Source: G963708325 sp963708325 | GTDB taxonomy: Bacteria > Actinomycetota > Thermoleophilia > Solirubrobacterales > 70-9 | Reading direction: 5' to 3' | Assembly: GCA_963708325.1 (NCBI GenBank) | Contig: OY970203.1 | Coordinates: 1,116,001 to 1,180,000 of the forward strand | Length of the DNA stretch: 64,000 bases | Shown: one piece after another, positions 32,380-41,130 of the stretch | Layout: every line of letters begins with the position of its first letter | How positions within the stretch are numbered: position 1 is the stretch's first letter | The notes under the pieces: generated by a model | What the model was told of the DNA's origin: nothing | Database searches by the model: none | Seen by the model: the letters and a program-made list of their open reading frames with translations, nothing else | Made by a program: the position numbers and the translations under genes

Positions 32380-33228
32380 ATGTCCGAGGTCTCGAAGGCC
32401 GCCCTGGTCACCGGCTGCTCGTCGGGAATCGGCGAGGCCACGGCCAGGCACCTTGCCGCCAGCGGCTGGACCACCTACGCGACGGCGCGCAACGTCGACT
32501 CGATCGCAGGACTGGCGAGCGACGGCTGCAAGCTGCTGGCGCTCGACGTCACCGACGAGGGGTCGATGCGGGCGGCGGTGGCGGCCGTCGCCGAAGCCGA
32601 GGGCGCGGTCGGGGTGCTCGTCAACAACGCCGGCTACAGCCAGAGCGGGGCGATCGAGGAGGTGCCGCTCGACCAGGTCCGCCGCCAGTTCGAGACCAAC
32701 GTCTTCGGCCTGATCAGGATGTGCCAGCTCTGCCTGCCGGGAATGCGCGATCAGCGCTGGGGCCGGATCGTCAACCTCAGCTCAATGGGCGGCCGCATGA
32801 CCTTCCCCGGCGGCGGCATCTACCACGCCACCAAGCACGCGGTCGAGGCGATCTCCGACGCGCTGCGCTTCGAGGTGCGGGGGTTCGGGGTCGAGGTCGT
32901 CGTGATCGAGCCGGGCCTGATCAGGACCCGCTTCGGGGAGACCGCGGTCGGCTCGATCCACGACGCGACCCCGGCCGAGGGCCCATACGCGGAGTTCAAC
33001 GCCGCCGTGGCGAGGATGACGGCGGGCGCCTACGAGGGCGGGCTGTCGCGCTTCGGGGCCGGGCCGGAGGCGGTGGCCCGCAAGATCGAGCGGGCGATCT
33101 CGCGCGGGCATCCCCGCACCCGCTACCCGGTGACGGCGTCCGCGCGGCTGATCCTCACACAGCGCAAGCTGCTGAGCGACCGGATGTGGGATCGGGTGAT
33201 GGGCACGCAGCTCCCGCAGCCGCGCTGA
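32380..33228 (+). CDS. Short-chain dehydrogenase/reductase
   Basis: 282 residues, classical SDR. The cofactor motif TGCSSGIG is at 11-18, NNAG is present, and the catalytic residues are in NLSSMGG (Ser) and YHATK (Tyr and Lys). The Arg after strand 2 (TARNV) favours NADP(H). It resembles the group annotated as SDR family oxidoreductases acting on steroids or retinol-like substrates, but specificity is unknown. A GGGAGGA SD precedes the ATG. Divergent from the alcohol dehydrogenase gene. Confidence 0.9.
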   Translation: MSEVSKAALVTGCSSGIGEATARHLAASGWTTYATARNVDSIAGLASDGCKLLALDVTDEGSMRAAVAAVAEAEGAVGVLVNNAGYSQSGAIEEVPLDQVRRQFETNVFGLIRMCQLCLPGMRDQRWGRIVNLSSMGGRMTFPGGGIYHATKHAVEAISDALRFEVRGFGVEVVVIEPGLIRTRFGETAVGSIHDATPAEGPYAEFNAAVARMTAGAYEGGLSRFGAGPEAVARKIERAISRGHPRTRYPVTASARLILTQRKLLSDRMWDRVMGTQLPQPR

Positions 33229-33244
33229 GGACGCCGGCGCTCGC

Positions 33245-34645
33245 TCAGGCGCCGGGCGCGACGCCACCCGCCAGGTAGCGGTCCCCGGTCGCCTCGGCGT
33301 GCTCGTGGATGCGCTTCTCCAGCGCCAGCTCGGCGTCGAAGTCGGCGTCCTCGCCGTGGCGGTAGCTGACGTCCTTACCGGAGAGGATCTCGACGAACAT
33401 CTCGACGAAGTCGCCGTCCAGCTGGGTGCCCGCGACCCGGCGCAGCTCCTGGATCGCCTCGAAGGAGGAGACCGGCTCGCGGTAGGAGTCGCGCGCCGTC
33501 ATCACGTCGTAGGTGTCGGCGACCGAGATGATCCGCGACAGGGCAGGGATCTCGTCGCCGGTGAGACCGCGCGGATAGCCGGTGCCGTCCACGCGCTCGT
33601 GATGGGCGACGATGATCTCGGCGACCGGGCCGTAGCCCTCGACCTGCGAGACGACCTGCGCCCCCTGGTGCGGGTGCATCCGGATCGTGTTCCAGTCGTC
33701 GTCGTCGAGAGGCACATCGGCCTTCAGGATCCTGTCGGGGAAGATGAACTTGCCGATGTCGTGCAGCAGCGCCGCGGTGTGGACAAGCTCCTGGTCGGGG
33801 CGCGGCAGGCCGGCGCGGCGTGCGATCTCGCGCGCGTAGCGGGCGACGGCGGCGCTGTGGCGGGCGGTCATCCGGTCGCGCAGGTCCAAGGTGTGCAGCA
33901 GCGCGCTCAGCAGACCGACCTGGAAGCTGGCGAGCTGCTTCGTGCGGCGCGCCAGCTCCTCGGCGCGCTCTTGGGAGACGAGCAGGGCGCCGAGCAGGTA
34001 CTGGAAGGTCATCAGGACGACGCCGAACAGGGCGATGCCGCCGAGCCCGACGCGCTGGTAGGTGAACGCGACCCCGACCGCCATCAGCGCGGCGGCAAGC
34101 TCGGAGGGAAGCACGGGCCACAGGGCGGTGCGCGTCTTCTCCCAGAACGAGCTGCGATCCAGGTAGCACGAGTAGGAGGCGATCATCGCGAAGTTGATCG
34201 CCAGCGCGAACGCGAACACGCCGAAGACGAGGGCGTAGAAGCCCGGGTCCTCCATGCCGAGGCCGAGCCTGTCGCGCAGCTGGTCGAAGGCGAGCCCGCC
34301 GATCAGCGGAAACCAGGCGTAGGTGAGGGCGTTGTTGAGCAGGTAATGCCAACGGTCCCGCCAGCGCAGCCAGCCGACCGCGATCGTGCCGACGCCGATC
34401 GCGGCGGCAGGGGCGCCGCCGAGGAACACCATCGCCAGGACCAGCGCCAGGAAGCTGCCCGAGATCTTCACCTTCGACGAGGTCGGGATGGCGGTCAGGT
34501 CGCTGATCGCCGAGAAGGCGAGCAGGAAGGCAAACAGCGGCAGATCCCAGTTGGCGTCGGGCGCCCGCCAGACCGCGATCGCGGCGGCCACCACCAAACC
34601 CACGGCCTGGGCGGCAATCACGAAACGGGTTGGACGCGAGGTCAT
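33245..34645 (-). CDS. Membrane HD-GYP phosphodiesterase (c-di-GMP hydrolase)
   Basis: 466 residues. About seven membrane helices (1-235) resemble a MASE-type sensor block, followed by a short coiled linker and an HD-GYP domain (about 250-440) with HDIGKF and the full HHERVDGTGYPRG motif, so it should be active on c-di-GMP. It opposes the two GGDEF proteins in this window. The ATG at 34645 is preceded by a long leader in which an intrinsic terminator is found on the same strand, hinting at control by attenuation. Convergent with the SDR gene. Confidence 0.92.
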   Translation of the reverse strand: MTSRPTRFVIAAQAVGLVVAAAIAVWRAPDANWDLPLFAFLLAFSAISDLTAIPTSSKVKISGSFLALVLAMVFLGGAPAAAIGVGTIAVGWLRWRDRWHYLLNNALTYAWFPLIGGLAFDQLRDRLGLGMEDPGFYALVFGVFAFALAINFAMIASYSCYLDRSSFWEKTRTALWPVLPSELAAALMAVGVAFTYQRVGLGGIALFGVVLMTFQYLLGALLVSQERAEELARRTKQLASFQVGLLSALLHTLDLRDRMTARHSAAVARYAREIARRAGLPRPDQELVHTAALLHDIGKFIFPDRILKADVPLDDDDWNTIRMHPHQGAQVVSQVEGYGPVAEIIVAHHERVDGTGYPRGLTGDEIPALSRIISVADTYDVMTARDSYREPVSSFEAIQELRRVAGTQLDGDFVEMFVEILSGKDVSYRHGEDADFDAELALEKRIHEHAEATGDRYLAGGVAPGA

Positions 34646-34773
34646 CGAAGGCAGCGAACTCGACCCAAAAAGCGGGCTGTTGCACTACTCCTTTTCGGCA
34701 GGTTACGCCCGATTCTGTACTCCATGTTGCACGCAGGATTCCGTTCATCCGAGGAGCCGGAGCGCCTGCGGCC

Positions 34774-34803
34774 AAAAAGGAAGGGCCCCCGCCTGGGAGC
34801 CCT
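34774..34803 (-). terminator. Intrinsic terminator in the leader of the HD-GYP gene
   Basis: On the minus strand an 8-bp stem (34795-34802 with 34783-34790, one G-U pair), loop AGGC, is followed by TTCCTTTTT. It lies 129 bases upstream of the HD-GYP start with no minus-strand gene before it, so it either ends a small RNA or attenuates the HD-GYP transcript. Confidence 0.65.
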
Positions 34804-34949
34804 CGCCTCAAGATTCTGCTGAAAACCTCTAGTGCCTGTAACCCATTAGTGCCCCTCGCTCCTTCAGTCGCCTTCCGGATCCAAGTCCCCACGTCACCTG
34901 GTGGTCAGCGAACTTGCAAATGAACCTGGCCATCTTCTAGCAGATCCTG

Positions 34950-34966
34950 ATGCATAAGTTGTGCAT
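34950..34966. promoter_or_regulatory. 17-bp dyad between divergent genes
   Basis: ATGCATAA and TTGTGCAT are inverted arms with one mismatch around a central G. AT-rich, in the divergent promoter region of the HD-GYP and MFS genes; an operator is plausible but no regulator can be assigned. Confidence 0.4.
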
Positions 34967-35029
34967 TTCCCCAAAAAGTCCCAGAATTAGGTAGCTACGC
35001 ATTACAAAGCCACAAAGGAGCCACAAGGC

Positions 35030-36379
35030 ATTCGCCTCACCGACCCCCTGAGGCTCGCAAGCTTCCGCCGGCTCGCCTTCTCGTTCACCGTCAACGAGCT
35101 GGGGGACTGGCTCGGAATCGTGGCCCTCGCCGTGCTCGTCTTCGATCGCACGGGCAGCGCCTGGGCGACGACCGCCCTATTCCTCGGCACCCGTTTCGTG
35201 CCGGCGATCGTCGCCCCGGCTCTGGTCGCCAGGCTGGAACGCCCCGGTCCGCGGCTGGCGCTGCCGGCGATCTACACCGCCGAGGCGGCCGCCTTCGCCG
35301 CGCTGGCGGTGCTCACCGACCACTTCGCGCTTGCGGCCGTGGTCGCGCTCGCGACCGTCGACGGGGCGCTGGCCCTGGTCGGCCGCACCCTGACCCGCGC
35401 CACGGCCCAGGCGATCCTGGAGCCGCGCGGACAGCTCCGCGCCGGCAACGCGCTGCTGAACGTCGGCTTCACGGCCGGCGCCGCGATCGGTCCGGCGGCC
35501 GCCGGACTCGTCGTCGCCGGCCTCGGGATCGGCTCCGCGCTGCTGCTCGACGCCGCCTCGTTCCTGGCTGTCGCCGCGGCCCTGGCGACAGCCCCGGGGC
35601 TGCCCCGCGGCAAGGCCTCGACGGCCCCGTGGCGCCGGCGGCTGCGCGAGGGCTTCGACTACCTGGCGCGCGCCCGGCTGGTGCGGCGCCTGATCGTCGC
35701 CCAGGCGGCCGCCTTCGTGTTCTTCGCGGCGGTGATCCCGGTCGAGGTGATCTACGTCAAGTCCACGCTGGGCGGCGGCGACTTCGCCTACGGCGCGCTG
35801 CTCGCGAGCTGGGGCGCCGGAATGGTGCTGGGCAGCCTGCTGTTCGCGCGCGCCAGGCGGGCGCCACTTCCGCTGCTGCTGCTGGTCAGCACGCTGGCCG
35901 TCGGGGCCGCCTACCTCGGCCTGGCGGCGGCGCCCACCGTGCTCCTCGCCTGCCTTGCGGCTGCGCTCGGCGGCACCGGCAACGGCATCCAATGGGTGTC
36001 GCTGATGAGCGCCGTGCAAGAGCTCACCGCGACCGAGTACCAGGCGCGGGTGGTCGGGGTGCTCGAGTCGGTGGGGGCGGCGATGCCCGGGGTCGGCTAC
36101 CTGGCGGGCGGCGCGATCGCGGCGTCGGCCAGCCCGCGGGCGACGTTCCTGTTCGCCGGTGCAGGGGTGGTCTTCGTAGCGATCGCGGCGATACCGCTGC
36201 TCGACGTGCCGGCGCGGCTGTGGCGGCGCCCCTACCGGCCGTACGCGACCGCGCCTCGCCGCAACGGCGCCCCTGCAAGCCGGCCTGCCGATCTGACGAG
36301 TGCTTTTGACGCCCCGGACTTGGGTATGTTCCAATCAGACTTGCGAGGAGACGAATCGACCGAGGAGGTCACGAGGTGA
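35030..36379 (+). CDS. MFS transporter, probable ATT start
   Basis: About 449 residues and 12 helices if read from ATT at 35030; the first GTG in frame (35120) would delete part of TM1 and the conserved N-terminal PLRLASFRRLAFSFTVNELG. That stretch is typical of MFS proteins, and a perfectly placed AAAGGAG SD lies 9 bases before the ATT. CTG at 35048 is the alternative. No in-frame ATG exists between the upstream stop at 34988 and 35120. The final residues after 395 are hydrophilic. Its stop overlaps the GTG of the binding-protein gene (GTGA), so it heads a transport operon. Confidence 0.85.
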   Translation: MRLTDPLRLASFRRLAFSFTVNELGDWLGIVALAVLVFDRTGSAWATTALFLGTRFVPAIVAPALVARLERPGPRLALPAIYTAEAAAFAALAVLTDHFALAAVVALATVDGALALVGRTLTRATAQAILEPRGQLRAGNALLNVGFTAGAAIGPAAAGLVVAGLGIGSALLLDAASFLAVAAALATAPGLPRGKASTAPWRRRLREGFDYLARARLVRRLIVAQAAAFVFFAAVIPVEVIYVKSTLGGGDFAYGALLASWGAGMVLGSLLFARARRAPLPLLLLVSTLAVGAAYLGLAAAPTVLLACLAAALGGTGNGIQWVSLMSAVQELTATEYQARVVGVLESVGAAMPGVGYLAGGAIAASASPRATFLFAGAGVVFVAIAAIPLLDVPARLWRRPYRPYATAPRRNGAPASRPADLTSAFDAPDLGMFQSDLRGDESTEEVTR

Positions 36380-38025
36380 GGAGCCCCGCCAGGTTCGCCG
36401 CTGCGACGCTGTGCATACTGGTGCTGCCGCTGACGCTGGCGGCCTGCGGCGGCGGCGGGGGCGAGAAGACGGGCGGGGAGATCAAGGTGGTCGGGGTCGG
36501 ACCCGACTCCTACGATCCGGTCATCTTCCAGACTATTCAGGCATACCAGGCGCTGAAGCTGGTCTACACGCCTCTGACCACGTACAAGGACGTCTCCGGC
36601 ACCGACGGACAGCAGCTGACCCCGGGCGTGGCCGAGGACCTGGCGAAGATCTCCGCGGACGGCAAGACCTACACGCTCACGATCCGCAAGGGGGTCAAGT
36701 ACAGCGACGGAACGCCCGTCAAGGCAAGCGACTTCGAGAACACGATCAAGCGCCTGATCAAGCTCAACGGCCCCTACTCGTCGTTCTTCCTCGGGGTCGT
36801 GGGCGCCGAGGACTTCCAGAAGAAGGGCGACTTCTCCGCCGACATCCCCGGCATCGTCACCGACGACAAGGCCGGCAAGATCACGATCAAGCTGACCGAG
36901 CCGGACAGCAAGTTCCGCTACGCGCTGTCGGAGCCCTACAGCGCCCCGACCCCGGCGGCCAAGTCGCCGCCGAAGAGCCTGACCAACGACCCGCCGCCCG
37001 GCGCCGGCCCCTACACGCTCAAGGTCGTCGATCCGAGCCGCGAGTACATCCTGACGCGGAACAAGAACTTCGACATCCCGGGCCTCTCAGCCGGTCACGT
37101 GAACAAGATCACGGGCGAGGTCAGCAACAACGTCTCGAAGATGACCCAGGACGTGATCAACAACAAGGTGGACTTCATGACGGAGGACCCGACCGGCGAC
37201 CTGCTGCCGACGGTGAGGTCCAAGTACTCGGACCGCTTCAGCGAGGCCCCGACCCCACCGAACATCTACTACTTCTTCCTCAACGTCACGATCCCGCCGT
37301 TCAACAAGCTCGAGGCGCGCCAGGCGGTGAACTACGCGATCGACAGCACGGCGCTGGAGCGGATCTTCGGCGGGCGCCTGAAGCCGTTGTGCACGTTCAT
37401 CCCTCCGGGTGTGGTCGGCTACCAGGCGGACGCCCCGTGCCCGTACGGCGACCCGAATGGCCCCGGCAACATCGACAAGGCCAAGCAGCTGGTGAAGAAA
37501 TCCGGCACAGCCGGCCAGACCGTGACCGTGTGGACCAACTCCAAGGACCCGCGGCCGCAGATCGGCGACTACCTGCGCGACCTGCTGAACCAGATGGGCT
37601 ACAAGGCGAAGGTCAAGGTGCTCAACCAGCAGGTCTACTTCGACGCGATCGGCGATCCCAAGAACAAGGCCCAGATCGGCTTCGATGACTGGTTCATGGA
37701 CTACCCGGACCCAGCCGACCTGATCGGGACGCTGCTGACCACCGAGTCGGCGAACTCGCTGCCGACGTTCAACAACGGCTTCGTCCGCGACCCCGAGGTC
37801 GACAAGCAGGTGAAGAAGCTGAGCGAGGCGAAGGGCGCGCCGGAAAGCGTCGCCAGCCAGTGGACGGACCTGGACAAGCTGGTGGTCGGCCCGAGCAAGT
37901 CCTACATCGTGCCTTACGGCAGCGAGGAGTCGACCACGTTCATGTCCGACCGGATGAACTTCAAGGACTGCAACGGAGTCCATCAGGTCTACAAGAACGA
38001 CTGGGCGATGTTCTGCCTGAAGTAG
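36376..38025 (+). CDS. ABC transporter substrate-binding lipoprotein (peptide/nickel type)
   Basis: 549 residues from GTG with a GGAGG element upstream. A lipoprotein signal peptide ends in LAAC (about residue 24), so it is anchored outside the membrane. The rest is a family 5 solute-binding protein: the signature region with GKTYTLTIRKGVKYSDGTPVKASDFENTI lies near 100. Such proteins bind oligopeptides, dipeptides or related ligands; the ligand cannot be read from sequence. It is followed by two permeases and two ATPases, a complete importer. The four-base overlap with the MFS gene implies coupling. Confidence 0.93.
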   Translation: MRSPARFAAATLCILVLPLTLAACGGGGGEKTGGEIKVVGVGPDSYDPVIFQTIQAYQALKLVYTPLTTYKDVSGTDGQQLTPGVAEDLAKISADGKTYTLTIRKGVKYSDGTPVKASDFENTIKRLIKLNGPYSSFFLGVVGAEDFQKKGDFSADIPGIVTDDKAGKITIKLTEPDSKFRYALSEPYSAPTPAAKSPPKSLTNDPPPGAGPYTLKVVDPSREYILTRNKNFDIPGLSAGHVNKITGEVSNNVSKMTQDVINNKVDFMTEDPTGDLLPTVRSKYSDRFSEAPTPPNIYYFFLNVTIPPFNKLEARQAVNYAIDSTALERIFGGRLKPLCTFIPPGVVGYQADAPCPYGDPNGPGNIDKAKQLVKKSGTAGQTVTVWTNSKDPRPQIGDYLRDLLNQMGYKAKVKVLNQQVYFDAIGDPKNKAQIGFDDWFMDYPDPADLIGTLLTTESANSLPTFNNGFVRDPEVDKQVKKLSEAKGAPESVASQWTDLDKLVVGPSKSYIVPYGSEESTTFMSDRMNFKDCNGVHQVYKNDWAMFCLK

Positions 38026-38067
38026 GCGCCGCCGAAAGGGCTTCGGCCAACGGATTAGCCTGAGCTC

Positions 38068-39114
38068 ATGGCCACGGAGGCAGGCACCGAGTTCTCCGCC
38101 GACGCGCTCGCCGACCTCGCTCGCCGGGAGGCGCCGTCAGGAGAGCGAGCCGCCGGCCTGAGCCCCTGGCAGCTGGCGCTGCGCCGGCTGCGGCGCAACA
38201 AGGTCGCGCTCGCCTTCGGCGCCCTCTTCGTCGTGATCGTGCTGCTCTGCCTGGCGGCTCCGCTCTGGGCGAGCCACGTGGCGCACACCGGGCCGCTGAA
38301 GAATCACCTCACCGACACCGTCACGGTCCGTGGCGAGAAGAAGTACGTCGTCTCCCCCGACGGGGTCCCGATCGGCCCGACCTGGCAGGGCAGGTTCTTC
38401 CTCGGAGCCGACAGCAACGGCCGCGACATCGCCGTTCGGCTTCTCTACGGCGGGCGGACATCTCTGGAGATCGGGATCGGCGCGGCGCTGATCACCGCGC
38501 TGCTCTCGGTGATCGTCGGCCTCGCCGCGGGCTACTACCGCGGCTTCACCGACAGCGTGCTCTCGCGTTCGCTGGACGTGATCTGGGCCTATCCCGTGGT
38601 CCTGCTGGGCGTTGCCCTGGGAACCGCCCTCAACCTCGGCGGACTGCGAATCGGCCCCCTGCGGGTCGGCGCGGACTCCCTGTGGATCCCGATCATCATC
38701 ATCGCCGTCGTCTACATCCCCTACATGGCGCGGCCGATCCGGGGCCAGGTGCTGTCGCTGCGCGAGAAGGAGTTCGTCGAGGCCGCCAGGGCGAACGGCG
38801 CCGGCTCGCTGCGGATCATGTTCTCGGAGATCCTGCCGAACCTCTCGTCGACGATCGTCGTCTTTCTGCCGCTGATGATCGCCAACGCGATCCTGCTGGA
38901 GGCGGCGCTGAGCTTCCTCGGCGCCGGCGTGCGGCCCCCCAACCCGTCCTGGGGGACGATGATCGGCGAGGGCGTCGACAAGATCGTCAGCGGGCCCCAC
39001 CTGGCGATCGTGCCCGGCCTGATGCTGGTGCTGACCGTGCTCGCCCTGAACGTGTTCGGCGACGGAGTCCGGGACGCGCTGGACCCGCACGCCGAGATCC
39101 GGCTGGAGCACTAG
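38068..39114 (+). CDS. ABC transporter permease, DppC-like
   Basis: 348 residues. N-terminal cytoplasmic segment, TM1 (about 52-72), an external loop of about 65 residues with GADSNGRDIAVRLLYGGRTSL typical of OppC/DppC, then five further helices and the EAA cytoplasmic loop EAARANGAGSLRIMFSEILPN that docks with the ATPases. It pairs with the DppB-like subunit encoded next. The permease order is C then B, the reverse of many dpp operons. Confidence 0.93.
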   Translation: MATEAGTEFSADALADLARREAPSGERAAGLSPWQLALRRLRRNKVALAFGALFVVIVLLCLAAPLWASHVAHTGPLKNHLTDTVTVRGEKKYVVSPDGVPIGPTWQGRFFLGADSNGRDIAVRLLYGGRTSLEIGIGAALITALLSVIVGLAAGYYRGFTDSVLSRSLDVIWAYPVVLLGVALGTALNLGGLRIGPLRVGADSLWIPIIIIAVVYIPYMARPIRGQVLSLREKEFVEAARANGAGSLRIMFSEILPNLSSTIVVFLPLMIANAILLEAALSFLGAGVRPPNPSWGTMIGEGVDKIVSGPHLAIVPGLMLVLTVLALNVFGDGVRDALDPHAEIRLEH

Positions 39115-39151
39115 TGACCGCCGCGGTCAGACTCCCCGGGATTGGCCGCTA

Positions 39152-40102
39152 GTGGGCCGCTTCGTCGTCCGCCGCCTGATCGGGATGGTCGCGGTGCTGT
39201 TCGCGATCTCCGTGCTCACTTTCATGATCTTCAACGTGATCCCGGCGGGCGACCCGGCGGTGCGGATGGCCGGAAAGAGCGCCAACCCGACGACGATCGC
39301 GTCGATCCGCAAGGAGTGGGGCTTCGACCAGCCCGTCTACGTCCAGTACGTCAAGACAATGGAGAAGGTCTTCAGCGGCGACCTGGTCTCCTACGTCACC
39401 CAGCTCAACGTCGTGGACGAGATCCGCAAGGACGCGCCGCGAACGTTCTGGCTGGCGATCGGCGCGGCGGTGATGTGGATGGCCTTCGCCGTCGGCATCG
39501 GCCTGCTGACGGCGATCCGGGCGGGACAGATGTCGGACCGATTGCTGACGATCCTGGCGATGATCGGGATCTCGATGCCCGTCTTCTGGATCGGGGCGCT
39601 GATGAACTACTACCTCGGCTTCAAGGCGGGGATATTCCCGAACGGGGGCTACGTGCCGATGACCCAGAGCCCGGTCCAGTGGTTCTACCACCTGCTGATG
39701 CCCTGGTTCGCGCTCTCCCTGCTGTTCGTCGGCATCTACTCGCGCGTGCTGCGCTCGAACATCCTCGACACCATGCACGAGGACTTCGTCCGCACCGCCC
39801 GCGCCAAGGGCCTGAGCGAGCGCCAGGTCCTGTTCCGGCACGTGCTGCGCAACTCGCTGATCCCGGTGATCTCCCTCTGGGGGCTGGACTTCGCAGCGGT
39901 GATCGGCGGCGGCGCGATCCTCACCGAGACCGTGTTCGACCTCCAGGGCGTGGGCGAGTACGCCGCCCAATCCGTCAGCCAGCTCGACGTGCCGCCGGTG
40001 CTCGCGATCACGCTGTTCGGCGCCTTCTTCATCGTCGTGCTGAACACGGTCGTGGACATCGTCTACGCCTGGCTCGACCCGCGAATCCGCCTCGAGGCAT
40101 GA
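39152..40102 (+). CDS. ABC transporter permease, DppB-like
   Basis: 316 residues from GTG. Typical OppB/DppB start (RFVVRRLIGMVAVLFAISVLTFMI), six membrane helices and the EAA loop TARAKGLSERQVLFRHVLRNSLIPVI. It forms the channel with the DppC-like protein. Its last bases overlap the ATG of the first ATPase gene by four (ATGA), showing tight coupling within the operon. Confidence 0.93.
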   Translation: MGRFVVRRLIGMVAVLFAISVLTFMIFNVIPAGDPAVRMAGKSANPTTIASIRKEWGFDQPVYVQYVKTMEKVFSGDLVSYVTQLNVVDEIRKDAPRTFWLAIGAAVMWMAFAVGIGLLTAIRAGQMSDRLLTILAMIGISMPVFWIGALMNYYLGFKAGIFPNGGYVPMTQSPVQWFYHLLMPWFALSLLFVGIYSRVLRSNILDTMHEDFVRTARAKGLSERQVLFRHVLRNSLIPVISLWGLDFAAVIGGGAILTETVFDLQGVGEYAAQSVSQLDVPPVLAITLFGAFFIVVLNTVVDIVYAWLDPRIRLEA

Positions 40103-41130
40103 CCAGGCTGCTCGACGTCAGCGGCCTCGAGGTGAGCTTCACCACCGAGGAGGGTGTCGTGCACGCGGTCGACGACGTCTCGTTCTCGCTGGACTCCGGC
40201 GAGGTGCTGGCGATCGTGGGCGAGTCGGGCTCGGGCAAGAGCGTCACCGCGATGACCGTGCTCGGGCTGACGCGAGGGCGCAACACGCATACCGACGGCA
40301 GCGTCACCTACCAGGGCCAGGACCTGCTGGCGGCGGACGACGAGCATCTTCGGCGAATTCGCGGCGAGCAGATCGCGATGATCTTCCAGGACCCGATGTC
40401 CTCGCTCAACCCGGTGTACCGGGTGGGCGATCAGATCGCGGAGCAGATCCTCGCCCACCGCGAGGTGTCCAAGGAGGATGCCCTCGGCGAGGCCGTGCGG
40501 CTGCTGCAGGCGGTGGGGATCCCGAACCCGCAGGAGCGGGTGCGCAGCTACCCCCACGAGTTCTCGGGGGGGATGCGGCAGCGGGCGATGATCGCGATGG
40601 CGCTGTCGCTGGAGCCCGACATCCTGATCGCCGACGAGCCCAGCACGGCGCTCGACGTCACTATCCAGGCCCAGATCCTGGAGCTCCTGGAGCAGCTCAA
40701 CCGCGACCGCGGGCTGGCGGTGATCCTGATCACCCACGACCTCGGGGTGGTGGCGGAGATCGCCGACCGAGTGCTGGTGATGTACGGCGGGCGGATCGTC
40801 GAGCAGGGAACGCTGGACGAGCTCTTCTACGACCCTCAGCACCCCTACACGTGGGGCCTGCTCGGCTCGTTGGCCCGCCTCGACCGCCCCCGGCCCAGGC
40901 GCCTGCCCCAGATCAGCGGGCAGCCGCCGTCGCTGATCGATCCGCCCGAGGGATGCCACTTCCGGCCGCGCTGCCCGCACGCCTTCGACCGCTGCCTCCA
41001 GGTGCCGCCGCTGAAGGCGCGCCAGACGGACGACCCGAACCACCTCGATCGCTGCTGGATCGACGCCGAGCGCAAGCGGACACTGCGCGTGGTCGAGGGC
41101 CGGATCGGCCTCGAGGAGCCGGCGGCGTGA
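40099..41130 (+). CDS. ABC transporter ATP-binding protein, DppD-like
   Basis: 343 residues. Walker A GESGSGKS at 41-48, Q-loop FQDPMSSLNP, signature FSGGMRQR, Walker B ILIADEPSTALD and switch His in ITHDLGVV. The C-terminal oligopeptide-type extension holds the four-cysteine iron-sulfur or metal motif (CHFRPRCPHAFDRC plus a later Cys), as in DppD/OppD. It powers the importer with the DppF-like ATPase. GTGA overlap with the following gene. Confidence 0.94.
   Translation: MTRLLDVSGLEVSFTTEEGVVHAVDDVSFSLDSGEVLAIVGESGSGKSVTAMTVLGLTRGRNTHTDGSVTYQGQDLLAADDEHLRRIRGEQIAMIFQDPMSSLNPVYRVGDQIAEQILAHREVSKEDALGEAVRLLQAVGIPNPQERVRSYPHEFSGGMRQRAMIAMALSLEPDILIADEPSTALDVTIQAQILELLEQLNRDRGLAVILITHDLGVVAEIADRVLVMYGGRIVEQGTLDELFYDPQHPYTWGLLGSLARLDRPRPRRLPQISGQPPSLIDPPEGCHFRPRCPHAFDRCLQVPPLKARQTDDPNHLDRCWIDAERKRTLRVVEGRIGLEEPAA

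Larger units (their letters stand above)
34646..35029. other. Non-coding 384-bp region between HD-GYP and MFS genes
   Basis: Less GC-rich than its surroundings. Seen from the minus strand it holds an intrinsic terminator (34774-34803), two TAGTGCC direct repeats (34831-34837, 34848-34854) and a 17-bp dyad (34950-34966). No protein-coding frame with family features and no known riboswitch consensus was recognised. It must contain the promoters of both divergent genes. Confidence 0.6.

Noticed and set aside
34646..35029. RNase P RNA, tmRNA, 6S RNA or c-di-GMP riboswitch in the non-coding gap
   Set aside because: None of the conserved cores I know for these RNAs could be found on either strand.
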